Part shown: positions 44,372 through 53,560 of the stretch, piece by piece
How the letters are laid out: every line of letters starts with the position of its first letter
Position numbering within the stretch: the first letter of the stretch is position 1
Source: Gulosibacter hominis
GTDB taxonomy: Bacteria > Actinomycetota > Actinomycetes > Actinomycetales > Microbacteriaceae
DNA length: 64,000 nt
Direction of reading: 5' to 3'
NCBI RefSeq assembly: GCF_904842695.1
Contig: NZ_CAJGWQ010000004.1
Coordinates: 92,864 to 156,863 of the forward strand
Notes under the pieces: model-generated
Seen by the model: only the letters and a program-made list of their open reading frames with translations
What the model was told of the DNA's origin: nothing
Databases searched by the model: none
Program-made: the position numbers and the translations under genes

Positions 44372-44550
44372 GAGTGGGTCTCCTACTAAATCTTTGGTCC
44401 GCGCACTGCGGTCTTCGACTGTCGCACACGTGCAAACCGCGCGGTTTCGGGCGAGTTCGCACAGACAACCCTCAATGATACGCGCCGAACTGTGTCACAC
44501 CCTAATTATTGTTGGTAGTTTCAGCAGCCGGCCTGCATCCGGGCACAAAT

Positions 44551-44591
44551 GGGCGGACGGCCAGCCAGCGAAAGCTGGTGGCCGCCCGCCC
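44551..44591. terminator. Hairpin between the tig leader and the proWX gene end
   Basis: Stem GGGCGG-ac-GGCCAGCCAGC closed by a GAAA tetraloop and GCTGGTGGCC-GCCCGCCC. It lies 18 bases after the proWX stop on the minus strand and probably terminates that operon. Confidence 0.7.
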
Positions 44592-44609
44592 ATATCGAAT
44601 ACCGCCGGA

Positions 44610-46349
44610 TTATGGCTGCAGTCGCGCTAGATCGAGGCCGTCAACCCATTCACGGTTTTCCTCGACCCAGTCGGCAACCAGCGGCGCCGGATCAGCGTTT
44701 GCGTTCTCATTGAAGATGATGTTCGCCAGGTCGCTAAACGGCTCTTCCGCCATCTCGAAATCTCCCAGCCATTCCGAAAGTGTCGGATAGCGCTGCTCGA
44801 AGTCGGAGCTACCGAAAATATGGATGCTTTCGTTCCCGCCGAGCAGACCCTGCGGATCTTCAAGGTTTTTGATATCGAACTCGCTATAGGCCCAGTGCGG
44901 CGCCCAAAGCGTGACCACGATGTTCTCACCCTTGCTCTGCGCGGTACGCAGCTCGGTCAGCATTCCCGGGGTCGATGACAGCACGTAATCCATCCCTTCC
45001 AGGCCATAGCCGGGGATGAGTTCTTCCTGCGTAATTTTCGTGAGTCCCGCGCCCGGTTCGATACCAACGATGCGGTTGCCAAACTTGTCGGCGTTGGCGG
45101 CAAGCTGGTCAAGCGAATCGATCGGTGCATCCGCGTTTACCGCAAAGGTAAGCCGGGCCTCGTCGTACCAGCTGCCAAGATCAACCAGTTCTTGACCGTA
45201 CTCATCCATGTAGCTCTCGTGCGTAATGGGCAGCCACACGTTGGTGGTTAGATCGTAGGTGCCGTTCTGCAGACCGGTAAACACCGGTGCCGGATCGCCG
45301 TACTCCAGGTTGACCGTGTAGCCCTGCTCCTCGAGCACATACTTGAGCAGCTCACTGGTGACGACGCTCTCAGGCCAGCCGTTAAAGACACCGATGGTGA
45401 CAACACGGTCATCACCGTTTTCGTGCTTGTTGCTCGTAATACCTGAACCGGTGAGCACATTGGCCACGATCATCGCAATCACAACCACGATGGCGGTGAT
45501 TTTCACCCAGGTGGGGTTGAGCTTGCGCTTACCGATCGACCCGGTGATGCGGTCGAGCAGCATGGCAAGCACCACCACCGACATCCCGGCCTCAAAGCCG
45601 AGGGCGATGTCTGCCTGCCCCAGTGAAGTGGTCACTTCCTGGCCGAGACCCGAAGCGCCGACCATACCGGCGATCACGACCATCGACAGCGAGAGCATGA
45701 TGACCTGGTTCACACCGGCCATAATCGATGGCATCGCCAGCGGCAACTGGATCTGTCGCAGAATTCGGCCCGGCGTCGAACCAAAAGCACGACCAGCCTC
45801 CACCATCTCGCTGTCAACGCCGCGAATACCGAGTTCGGTCATGCGCACCCCCGGCGGGAGCGCAAATAGCACCGTTGCGAAGATGCCCGGCACAACGCCC
45901 ACACCAAACAAAATCAGCGCGGGAATCAGATACACCATGGCGGGCATGGTCTGGAAAAAGTCAAGGATGGGGCGCAGCACCCGCGAAGCGCGGTCGGAAC
46001 GGCCCGCCCAGATTCCCAGCGGAATGGCAATGAGCAGCGCCATCGCACTGGCAACGAGCACGAGCGCCAGGGTACGCAGCGAGTTATCCCACTGCCCCAC
46101 CGCGATGATGAAGCTCAAGCCAATGAGCGCACCGAGCGCCAGCCGCCAGCCTCGCATCGCCCAGGCCAGGGCCATGATGAGGATGATCAACACCCAGTTG
46201 GGCGGGAACGCGAGCGCGTTGTAAAGGAAGTCGTTACACGATTGCAGCGCGACCTGCAGCACGGCGAAAAACCCGGCAAAGGTCGTCACGATCCAGTCGA
46301 TTGCGACCTCAACCCACTGGCCGAAGGGCAATTGAAATTCGAGATTCAT
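44610..46349 (-). CDS. Glycine betaine/proline transporter: fused permease and substrate-binding protein
   Basis: 579 residues. The N-terminal ~300 are an OpuA/ProW-type permease (SAMALLIAIPLGIWAG, ALPPGVRMTELGIRGVD, the EAGRAFGSTPGRILRQIQLP coupling motif), followed by the OpuAC/ProX substrate-binding domain (about 310-579; GVFNGWPESVVTSELLKYV, PHWAYSEFDIKNLED). The binding domain is tethered outside by the last membrane helix, as in OpuA-type transporters. The betaine-binding aromatic cage should include Trp residues such as NVWLPITHES and LWAPHW. It overlaps proV (ATGA). Use in osmoprotection is inferred from the family. Confidence 0.93.
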   Translation of the reverse strand: MNLEFQLPFGQWVEVAIDWIVTTFAGFFAVLQVALQSCNDFLYNALAFPPNWVLIILIMALAWAMRGWRLALGALIGLSFIIAVGQWDNSLRTLALVLVASAMALLIAIPLGIWAGRSDRASRVLRPILDFFQTMPAMVYLIPALILFGVGVVPGIFATVLFALPPGVRMTELGIRGVDSEMVEAGRAFGSTPGRILRQIQLPLAMPSIMAGVNQVIMLSLSMVVIAGMVGASGLGQEVTTSLGQADIALGFEAGMSVVVLAMLLDRITGSIGKRKLNPTWVKITAIVVVIAMIVANVLTGSGITSNKHENGDDRVVTIGVFNGWPESVVTSELLKYVLEEQGYTVNLEYGDPAPVFTGLQNGTYDLTTNVWLPITHESYMDEYGQELVDLGSWYDEARLTFAVNADAPIDSLDQLAANADKFGNRIVGIEPGAGLTKITQEELIPGYGLEGMDYVLSSTPGMLTELRTAQSKGENIVVTLWAPHWAYSEFDIKNLEDPQGLLGGNESIHIFGSSDFEQRYPTLSEWLGDFEMAEEPFSDLANIIFNENANADPAPLVADWVEENREWVDGLDLARLQP

Positions 46350-47617
46350 CGGTTGTCCTCCTCCAGTGTCTCAGTGTCAGCAACTGCCGAGGGCAGCTGC
46401 GGGTCGTGCTCCGAAATCTGCGGCAGGTCGATCGGGGATGTGTTGGTCGACATCGAGCTCAGCAGGGCCACACGCGGCACCACACCGAGAATGCGACCAG
46501 ATTCGTCAACCACCGGCAGCGGCATCGAGGTGTCGACGGCGGGGTCAAATAGATCGCTCAGTAGACTGTCGGGCTGCACGCGGGGAATTTCGCGGTCGAT
46601 CACCTGCGCAATGTCGGTCTTACCGTGGCGGCGAGCACGCCCGAGCATCACGTCGGTGACCGCGCCGACGAGTTTGCTGCCCTGGGTTACGAAGACCCCG
46701 CCCACCTGTAGCTCACGCATCAGTTTTTCGACCCCGGCGAGGCCGGCGTTCATCGGCACGACTGCGCGTGCCGGCTGCATGACTGAGGATGCGGTGAGCA
46801 CGCGGGTGCGGTCAACATCCTGCACAAACTGTTCGACATAGCTATTGGCAGGATCGGTAAGGATCTCCTCGGGGGTGCCGATCTGTACGATCCGACCGTC
46901 ACGCATCACGGCGATTCGCGACCCGAGGAACATGGCTTCGTTGAGGTCGTGGGTAATAAACACGATGGTCTTGCCCAGCTGCTGCTGCAGTTCGACAAGT
47001 TCTTCCTGCATCTCGCGGCGAATCAGTGGGTCGAGCGCGCTGAATGCCTCGTCCATGAGCAGGATGTCGGTTTCAGCGCACAGCGCCCGGGCAATTCCCA
47101 CACGCTGCTGCATCCCGCCCGACAGGTCGCTCGGATACGAATCCGCCCACTTGCTGAGGCCGACGGTATCGAGCACCTCGCGTGCGCGCGAAAGTCGTTC
47201 TTCGCGTTCCACACCCTGCACTTCGAGCCCGAAGGCAACATTCTCGACGACGGTGCGGTGCGGGAAAAGCGCAAAGTGCTGGAACACCATCGAGACGTGT
47301 TCGCGGCGCACCTGGCGCAGCTGCTGCGCGCTAGCACCGACAACTTCGGTGCCGGCGATCTTAATCGATCCGGAAGTTGAGTCGAGCAAGCCGTTGAGCA
47401 TCCGGATGAGGGTTGATTTTCCCGAGCCTGAAAGGCCCATGACGACGAAAATCTCCCCGGGCTCCACGTGGAAGGTGGCGTCTATTACGGCCGCGGTGGC
47501 GGCAGGGGCGAGGTCATCTCGGCTCGCCACTCCCGTTTTGAGGCGTTCGACCGCCTCACGGGGGTTCTTGCCGAACACCTTGTATAGATGTTCGACCTCG
47601 ATTGCTGGCATGGGCAC
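46346..47617 (-). CDS. proV: Glycine betaine/proline transporter ATPase with CBS pair
   Basis: 423 residues. I place the start at the GTG at 47617, 5 bases after AAGGAG; ATG 47611 is an alternative. Longer in-frame sequence upstream has no coding character. Walker A GLSGSGKSTL, signature DLSGGMQQRVGIARA, Walker B ILLMDEAFSALD and the H-loop FITHDLNEA are clear. Two CBS motifs occupy about 290-400. In OpuAA these sense ionic strength. VEHLYKVFGKNPREAV opens the protein as in other ProV/OpuAA. Confidence 0.94.
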   Translation of the reverse strand: MPMPAIEVEHLYKVFGKNPREAVERLKTGVASRDDLAPAATAAVIDATFHVEPGEIFVVMGLSGSGKSTLIRMLNGLLDSTSGSIKIAGTEVVGASAQQLRQVRREHVSMVFQHFALFPHRTVVENVAFGLEVQGVEREERLSRAREVLDTVGLSKWADSYPSDLSGGMQQRVGIARALCAETDILLMDEAFSALDPLIRREMQEELVELQQQLGKTIVFITHDLNEAMFLGSRIAVMRDGRIVQIGTPEEILTDPANSYVEQFVQDVDRTRVLTASSVMQPARAVVPMNAGLAGVEKLMRELQVGGVFVTQGSKLVGAVTDVMLGRARRHGKTDIAQVIDREIPRVQPDSLLSDLFDPAVDTSMPLPVVDESGRILGVVPRVALLSSMSTNTSPIDLPQISEHDPQLPSAVADTETLEEDNR

Positions 47618-47930
47618 GGACACTCCTTCTCGATTGAGACAGTCGTTCACACGCACGCAGTTCGCACGCGAGGGATGCCGGATCAGCATCTCTTGCTTCG
47701 CGGTTACAGCCAGGATTGTGGCCTGCCGCTGAATCGCCACACTTCGCAAAATCACACTGTGCGGGCGGCGAATCACATACCCGATCCGAGCAAATGAACG
47801 CTCGTCATATATTTGGGTACCGACCTACCCTAACAAATGGCGAAAATGCAGCCCTCCGCACGATGAGACAGCCGCTCGTCAAAGCAAGCAATCGATTGCG
47901 CAACGAACTCGCGCACAGGCGCGCACCAGA
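47618..47930 (-). other. proV upstream region
   Basis: About 310 bases between proV and tRNA-Pro with no gene-like frame. It contains a possible promoter at 47806-47836 and a short AT-rich patch unusual for this genome (CATATATTTG), otherwise nothing recognised. Confidence 0.5.
47806..47836 (-). promoter_or_regulatory. Possible promoter of proV-proWX
   Basis: On the minus strand TTGTTA (47831-47836) and TATATG (47806-47811) are 19 bases apart. The long spacer is suboptimal, and the resulting leader is ~180 bases. Confidence 0.4.
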
Positions 47931-48007
47931 TGGTCGGGACTACAGGATTTGAACCTGCGACTTCTCGCTCCCAAAGCGAGCGCTCTACCAAGCTGAGCTA
48001 AGTCCCG
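47931..48007 (-). tRNA. tRNA-Pro (anticodon TGG)
   Basis: 77 bases including an encoded CCA. Acceptor CGGGACT/AGTCCCG, D-arm TAGCTCAGCTTGGTAGAGC, anticodon stem CTCGC/GCGAG with loop TTTGGGA giving anticodon TGG, and T-arm GGTTCAAATCC. Confidence 0.97.
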
Positions 48008-48030
48008 GAGACCGCGCCTGCGGCGCGATC

Positions 48031-48104
48031 TGGAGGGGATGACGGGAATCGAACCCGCGTAACCAGTTTGGAAGACTGGGGCTCTACCATTGAGCTACAT
48101 CCCC
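48031..48104 (-). tRNA. tRNA-Gly (anticodon TCC)
   Basis: 74 bases including an encoded CCA. Acceptor GGGGATG/CATCCCC, D-arm TAGCTCAATGGTAGAGC, anticodon stem CCAGT/ACTGG with loop CTTCCAA giving TCC, and T-arm GGGTTCGATTCCC. It is 23 bases upstream of tRNA-Pro on the minus strand, so the two are probably one transcript. Confidence 0.97.
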
Positions 48105-48316
48105 ACGGCCGCCGAGCGGCACTGCGCAAGTCTACCCGAAACTTTTTCACCGCGCGATTCGGCCCGCGAATGAAATTCGCTCGACCGCAGGGTTGAGGTT
48201 GTGGATATCTCGGGCAAAAACGTTGACATTCCGCTTAGCTCAGAGCAACTCAAAAACCATGTGCCCAAACCCGAGCACCAGATCGGGCACGGGACAGTGG
48301 CGAACAAAGGCGACGG

Positions 48317-51300
48317 ATGAGCGGAACACCCACAGAGCCATACGGCCCCAACGACCAGATCGAAATCGCACGCGATAGCGCATCGCTGCGCGACACCGGC
48401 CGCTGCCCGCTGTGTGCCACCCTGTCCGATAGCGCGGATCCTCAGGCCGGCACCACCGACCCCCACAGCTGCTGGCGCTGCCAACTCGATCTAACCGACC
48501 CGCGACTCGCCGAGGTGTTTCAGCTCGGAGTGGATGCGGCCAAGATGCTCGACCAGCGCGAGTCACAACTGCGGCAGCTGCGCATCGAATCAATTGCCAA
48601 ACAAGAACGCGCCCGCGCCGCGTTGACGGCACCGACAGTGCCTGAGACTGCAGCACCCGTCCCTGCTCCAGTTCCAGCGCAAGCGCCAGCACCAGCGGCG
48701 CAAGCATCCACGCCCCCACCACCACTGCCGGAAACCCCAGCGTTCATCCCGCCAGCACCGGCACCGACAGTACCGTCCGCACCATCGGGAGCAGAACTGC
48801 ATCCCGCCGCGGTATCCCGCCCGCGGCGACAGCTTTCGCCGCAGGCGATGCTGCTCACCGTCGGGGTGTCATTCGTAGCGATTGCCGCAGCGGTCTTCCT
48901 CACGGTTGCGTTCGTTGTGTTCAATCTGGCCACGAAGGCGGCAATCATTGGCGGGCTCACGGTGCTCAGCGCGGTTGGCTCGTCGGTGCTGCAACGCACC
49001 AGGCTCGGTCGCACCGCAGAAGCCATTGCGGTGCTTGCGGTGGTCTTGTGCGTGCTTGACGTTTGGGCACTGGATGCACTTGGGCTACTCGCGGCAACAT
49101 CGCTTCATTCGGCGCTTATCTGGGGGCTTGGTCTCACGCTGTTGGCTGCTGGCTGGTGGGCGTGGGGACACATCACCCGGCTACGCGCAGCCACCGTCGC
49201 GAGCGCCTGCAGCATTGTGCCGGCGCTGAGCCTGCTCATGCTAGGGCTAAGCAACCAGTTTGTCTGGGATCCTGCCGCGCTCGTTATCCCGCTTTCGCTC
49301 GCCGCGGCATCCGCTTTCGCAGTCGCGCACGCTTTTCGACGGGGCGGCAAACCGCTGCTCACCGAACAGCACCTCGTGCAGGCAATGGCCACACTGGCCG
49401 CAGTTTCACTGATGGCATTCCTGTTCTCAGCCGCCATAATGGCGCAAACCGCTGCCGGCTACCGCATCGTCGCCGCCGGCGTCTTACTCGCCACCTGGTT
49501 TTTGGTGGCGCTGCGCTGGGGTATCAGCCCCGTGTACCGCGTTATTGCCGCGGTGAGTTCGGTGGTGGCCGCCGGCGTCTTCGTATTGACCGCCCAAGTG
49601 GCAATTACCGGCACGGGTTCCGGGCTGCCGTGGTGGTGCGGCGGAGTACTGATTGCGGTCGCCGGTTATTGGTGGTTGTTGCGCGGCTGCGGCCAGCTCA
49701 ATCGTCCCGTTACGGTCGGCGCGACGGTCTCGGCAATCGCGGCTGGATGCACGGTGGTGGTTCATTTTGGATGGGTGGTCAACCGGTCGCACTACCTGTC
49801 ACCGGTGCACACCGCCGAGCGCTACCTTGGCACCTCAACCGTTGATTACGGGGCGTTTGATCTCGGATTGCTCGCGTTTGCGACTTCTTCCGCAGCGGTA
49901 GCGCTGGTTATTGCCGCGCTCCTCCAACGTCGCCCCGTGGCTGCACTGGCATCGCCTGCCGGCGGAGACACCAGTGAGGTGACCGGCAACAGCGCTGACC
50001 CACGCCCAGCTTCAGCCCCGCCGATGCGCGCGCTCGCCGGCATGGGTATCCGGCAGCTGACAGGTGTCGTATTCTCGTGCGCTGCTCTCGTCTTTTTCGC
50101 GCTTGCGTTTTTGGCGGTGCCAGCGAGCGTTGCGCTATCTGCTTTCGGAGTTATGACGGTCGCCGGCGTGATCATCGCGCTCCGACTACCGGCTGCCAGT
50201 AGCGCACCGCTGCGCTGCGTCACTGAATTTGCCTGGATCATCGCTGCTGGTGGCGCGCTGCTGCTCGCGCCAGTGACAGCTGTGCCGCTGTTCGTAGTGG
50301 CGGCCGTAGTAGCGGTGGTGCTCGTACGCACCGTGCCGCTGCTTGGCACACAAACAGCCGGCGTGATGCCCGCAGCTTATGGAGCGCTCTTCATCCCGCT
50401 GGTGATCCATGCCGGAATCGCCTCGTTGAGCACGCAACAGCTGTGGCCAGTAACCGTATTGGCTGCGGTGTGTGGTGTCCCGGCGGCACTCTTGCTGCTG
50501 CCCGAACGGCACTATCCCACTCGGGTGGCCAGTTTTGCCCTCGCCGCACTGGCATGTTTGAGCGCTGGGTTCACGGTTTTGGCGAGCTGGTTTTTCAGCC
50601 CCGAACGGATCAATAGCGGACACATCTCCCAGGCGGCAACAACGCTCGGTATGCCCACCACCGCAGCTGTGCAGCCATTTGAGCAGTTCCCCACCATGGG
50701 CGTGCTCATCGCACTGCTGGTGGCACAACTGCTGCTGCTCACCCTTACGCCGAACTGGCAGGCGATGCCCACACAGCTCGCGCGAATGCTTGCGATCCCG
50801 CTCGCCGCGCTCGCCGTGGCGCTCAGTGTCGACGGAACGCTACGGCTGGTATTTGACTTCAGCAACGCATCGCATTTGATCACCGCGTTTAGCCTGGGCG
50901 GCGTACTCGCCGCTGGCTCGCTGCTGGCCGCCCGCAAAGCACCAGCCCAGGCGAAACTTGGTGCTGCGGCACTCGTGGTGCTGGGGCAGACCGTGACGAC
51001 ACTCACCGTGATACTTGGTGACAGCACGCTTCGTGAACAACCAGAAACCGCCGCGAGTACCATCCTCGCAATTGTCGCGACAGCGGGAATTGCGCTCTTC
51101 CTACACCATCCAATTCGGGTGTCTCCCGCGGCAGAGATAGTGATGTGGCTCGTGCCCACGTTTATTGCCGGTGGCATCGGTTCACTGCTGCACACCATGG
51201 TCGATATCCCGTTGGTGACGGCCCTACCGGGCGCGCTGGCGTTCGGTGTCGCGGCAGCGCTACTCGTAGTGCGTCGGCCTTCACCGGACCGTTCCTGGGC

Positions 51301-53560
51301 TGCCGCGTGGCTGGCGCTCGGGGTGCTCGCTGTGTGGCAGGTTTCGCTCCGTTTGACACCGACCGGAACGTGGGCGCTCACCACAGTCGAGCTCGCAACG
51401 CTGGGGCTGCTCGTCGCGATCCTGTTCCTGGCAGCAATTGCAAGCTGGCCCCCGCAACTTGCTCCCCTGCAATCCGTGGCAGTGTGCACCGGGCCGGTGC
51501 TCACCGCGGCCAGCTTCGTCTTGTTTCACAACCGGTTCCACGAGTCCAGAACAATTGATTCGATGCCTGTTGCGGCACTGCTGATCGAGCTGGGGGTTAT
51601 TTGCCTGCTCGCCTGGCTGTTCGCATGGCTGATGCTCCGCGATGCACAGCGTAATCGTCCGGCCGCCCACCGAGGAGTCAGTGCTGCCGCATTTACGGTC
51701 GCGTTGCTGGTGCTCTTGCTACCGGTTGGCAGTGCATGGGTAGCCGCCGATGCTGGATTTGCGCTGCCGCTACTCGCCGCTGCTGTCGGAGCGGTGCTGG
51801 CGCTGCTCATCAGCCCGAAACCACCGACCGAGCAACTGTCACTGTCAAAGCTGCCGCACTCCCCCGCGCTCCCGCATTTTTTGGTTGCCGCGAGTGTGCT
51901 GGTGCTGGTCGGGCTTTCGTTCTTTGCGCTGGATGGACGTGGTTTCGAAGCCGCCACCAGCTTGACCTTCACTAACGTCACCGCCGCACTACTCGACGCG
52001 AGCATTGCGGCGCTGAGCCTGGCGGCACTTCGCCGCGGTCATCACTTTGTGGCGGCAGTGGCGCCACCGGCAATCTGGCTGGGCACCGTCCAGTTCAGCG
52101 TGCCGCTGTTCGGCGCCTGGTGGCCCCTCATCACCGCCACCACCATTGCGTTGGTCGCAGTGCTCACTATCCGTCGTCGCTACCGGGGTGCCGAGCCGTC
52201 ACCGCTACCGGCTCGCCTCACCGCGGCCCTCGCCGCGGCAATTCCCGGTGCCGCGGCGGCTATGCCACAGCTCACGCAGCCCATGGCTCCAAGCGCCGGT
52301 TTGTTCATTGCTGCCGCGCTGGGGCTCCTGGTGTTGTCGCTGTGGCCATTGCCGATGATGCAGCAACTGGTGAATCCGGTACGAATTGCGCTGGCCGGTG
52401 TCGCGACGGTTGCGGCGATGGGGATGCGTCTCAATGCGCCGCTGCCCTGGGTCGAGCTGAGTGCGCTGCCGCTGGGATTGTTCCTGGCGTTCGCCGCGGT
52501 CAGTGCCGCCCGCGCCAGGGCACGCTGGGAGGCACAGGCTTATGCCCTGCTCGCACCCGTGTCAGTCATGGTGATGCTCCTCCCCCTCAATGGTGTTGCC
52601 GCACGCCCCATCGTCGTGGTGGCAGTGGCTACCGCGATGGCGCTCATGGCTGCCCTCATGGCTGCCCTGATGGCTGCACTCACCGCTCGACACACGCACG
52701 GGGATAGCACTGTCGCCGCCTCGTTGCGGGCCGGGCTGCTGCAGGCTTTTAGTCTCGGCGCCATCACTGCGGCAGCAATTAGCGAGCTGGCAGCGGTGGT
52801 GCAGTCCGAGCCGGAGGGCATCCCAACGATGCTGCTACTGCTGCTCCCGAGCCTCGCCCTGCTTGTGGCGACGAGTTTCATCACTAAACAGATGTGGCTC
52901 GCCACGGCCGCAGCGTTCAGTGCTCAACTGCTGCCGTCGCTTGCCTACATAGAGGCAGGTATCACCGATATTGGCACCCAGTACGCACTCATGGTGCCGC
53001 TGAGCGCACTCGCCGCCATCCCCATCATTGCGTTGGCAATCAAGCCTCATTCGACTGCCCGCACCACTGCCATGACCGCTGTCGGAGTGGGCATCGCAAT
53101 CGTGACGATCATGGGAGGCAGTGCGATAGAGCCGCCCGAAGCGGTCACTATTCCGATATCCACGGCCGCACTCACGGCCGGAATTATCGTGCTCGCAAAC
53201 ACCGCCACTGCTCGCAGCTGGCTGACACTCGGGCCCGGGCTGGCAGTACTGCTCGGAGCGGGATATGTATTCGAACACCTCGACACGCAGCCGTGGCGAG
53301 TGATTCTCATGTCATTGCTCATCGCGGGCGCGCTGGTGTTCGGTGCGATGAGACGGCTGCAGGCACCGATCGTGCTCGGCACCATCACCGGTCTCGCGCA
53401 CGCGATGCTCGCCACCCGCCGCGCCTTCCCAGAGCTGGTGGTGCCCTGGTGGGTTTGGTTGGCGATCGTGGGCGCAGCGTTGATTTTTGTTGCCGCTACC
53501 TATGAGGCGCGCCGCCGACAGGCACGAGCGCTGTTCGCATCGGTGTCAGCGCTGCGTTAG
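48317..53560 (+). CDS. Giant polytopic membrane protein, SCO7613 type, with N-terminal zinc ribbon
   Basis: 1747 residues. The N-terminus has a four-cysteine cluster (C30, C33 in CPLC and C52, C55 in CWRC), then a short coiled region (about 60-100) and a Pro/Ala-rich linker (about 105-170). From about 180 to the end there are dozens of hydrophobic segments with almost no soluble loops; several conserved Trp/Gly pairs recur. The layout matches the actinobacterial family annotated from Streptomyces SCO7613, whose function is not known. It is transcribed alone and its stop overlaps the convergent Nei gene's stop by 4 bases. A MAAL repeat lies at 52637-52681. Confidence 0.85.
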   Translation: MSGTPTEPYGPNDQIEIARDSASLRDTGRCPLCATLSDSADPQAGTTDPHSCWRCQLDLTDPRLAEVFQLGVDAAKMLDQRESQLRQLRIESIAKQERARAALTAPTVPETAAPVPAPVPAQAPAPAAQASTPPPPLPETPAFIPPAPAPTVPSAPSGAELHPAAVSRPRRQLSPQAMLLTVGVSFVAIAAAVFLTVAFVVFNLATKAAIIGGLTVLSAVGSSVLQRTRLGRTAEAIAVLAVVLCVLDVWALDALGLLAATSLHSALIWGLGLTLLAAGWWAWGHITRLRAATVASACSIVPALSLLMLGLSNQFVWDPAALVIPLSLAAASAFAVAHAFRRGGKPLLTEQHLVQAMATLAAVSLMAFLFSAAIMAQTAAGYRIVAAGVLLATWFLVALRWGISPVYRVIAAVSSVVAAGVFVLTAQVAITGTGSGLPWWCGGVLIAVAGYWWLLRGCGQLNRPVTVGATVSAIAAGCTVVVHFGWVVNRSHYLSPVHTAERYLGTSTVDYGAFDLGLLAFATSSAAVALVIAALLQRRPVAALASPAGGDTSEVTGNSADPRPASAPPMRALAGMGIRQLTGVVFSCAALVFFALAFLAVPASVALSAFGVMTVAGVIIALRLPAASSAPLRCVTEFAWIIAAGGALLLAPVTAVPLFVVAAVVAVVLVRTVPLLGTQTAGVMPAAYGALFIPLVIHAGIASLSTQQLWPVTVLAAVCGVPAALLLLPERHYPTRVASFALAALACLSAGFTVLASWFFSPERINSGHISQAATTLGMPTTAAVQPFEQFPTMGVLIALLVAQLLLLTLTPNWQAMPTQLARMLAIPLAALAVALSVDGTLRLVFDFSNASHLITAFSLGGVLAAGSLLAARKAPAQAKLGAAALVVLGQTVTTLTVILGDSTLREQPETAASTILAIVATAGIALFLHHPIRVSPAAEIVMWLVPTFIAGGIGSLLHTMVDIPLVTALPGALAFGVAAALLVVRRPSPDRSWAAAWLALGVLAVWQVSLRLTPTGTWALTTVELATLGLLVAILFLAAIASWPPQLAPLQSVAVCTGPVLTAASFVLFHNRFHESRTIDSMPVAALLIELGVICLLAWLFAWLMLRDAQRNRPAAHRGVSAAAFTVALLVLLLPVGSAWVAADAGFALPLLAAAVGAVLALLISPKPPTEQLSLSKLPHSPALPHFLVAASVLVLVGLSFFALDGRGFEAATSLTFTNVTAALLDASIAALSLAALRRGHHFVAAVAPPAIWLGTVQFSVPLFGAWWPLITATTIALVAVLTIRRRYRGAEPSPLPARLTAALAAAIPGAAAAMPQLTQPMAPSAGLFIAAALGLLVLSLWPLPMMQQLVNPVRIALAGVATVAAMGMRLNAPLPWVELSALPLGLFLAFAAVSAARARARWEAQAYALLAPVSVMVMLLPLNGVAARPIVVVAVATAMALMAALMAALMAALTARHTHGDSTVAASLRAGLLQAFSLGAITAAAISELAAVVQSEPEGIPTMLLLLLPSLALLVATSFITKQMWLATAAAFSAQLLPSLAYIEAGITDIGTQYALMVPLSALAAIPIIALAIKPHSTARTTAMTAVGVGIAIVTIMGGSAIEPPEAVTIPISTAALTAGIIVLANTATARSWLTLGPGLAVLLGAGYVFEHLDTQPWRVILMSLLIAGALVFGAMRRLQAPIVLGTITGLAHAMLATRRAFPELVVPWWVWLAIVGAALIFVAATYEARRRQARALFASVSALR
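52637..52681 (+). repeat. 12-base in-frame tandem repeat within a membrane helix
   Basis: ATGGCGCTC then ATGGCTGCCCTC, ATGGCTGCCCTG and ATGGCTGCACTC, coding MAL-MAAL-MAAL-MAAL in the giant membrane protein. Slippage here would lengthen or shorten a helix by multiples of four residues. Confidence 0.85.

Noticed and set aside
42995..44389. 464-codon plus-strand frame opposite tig
   Set aside because: It mirrors trigger factor across its full length and shows no conserved motif.
50512..51504. 330-codon minus-strand frame inside the giant membrane protein gene
   Set aside because: Ser/Ala/Cys-rich shadow of membrane-coding sequence without start signal or homology.
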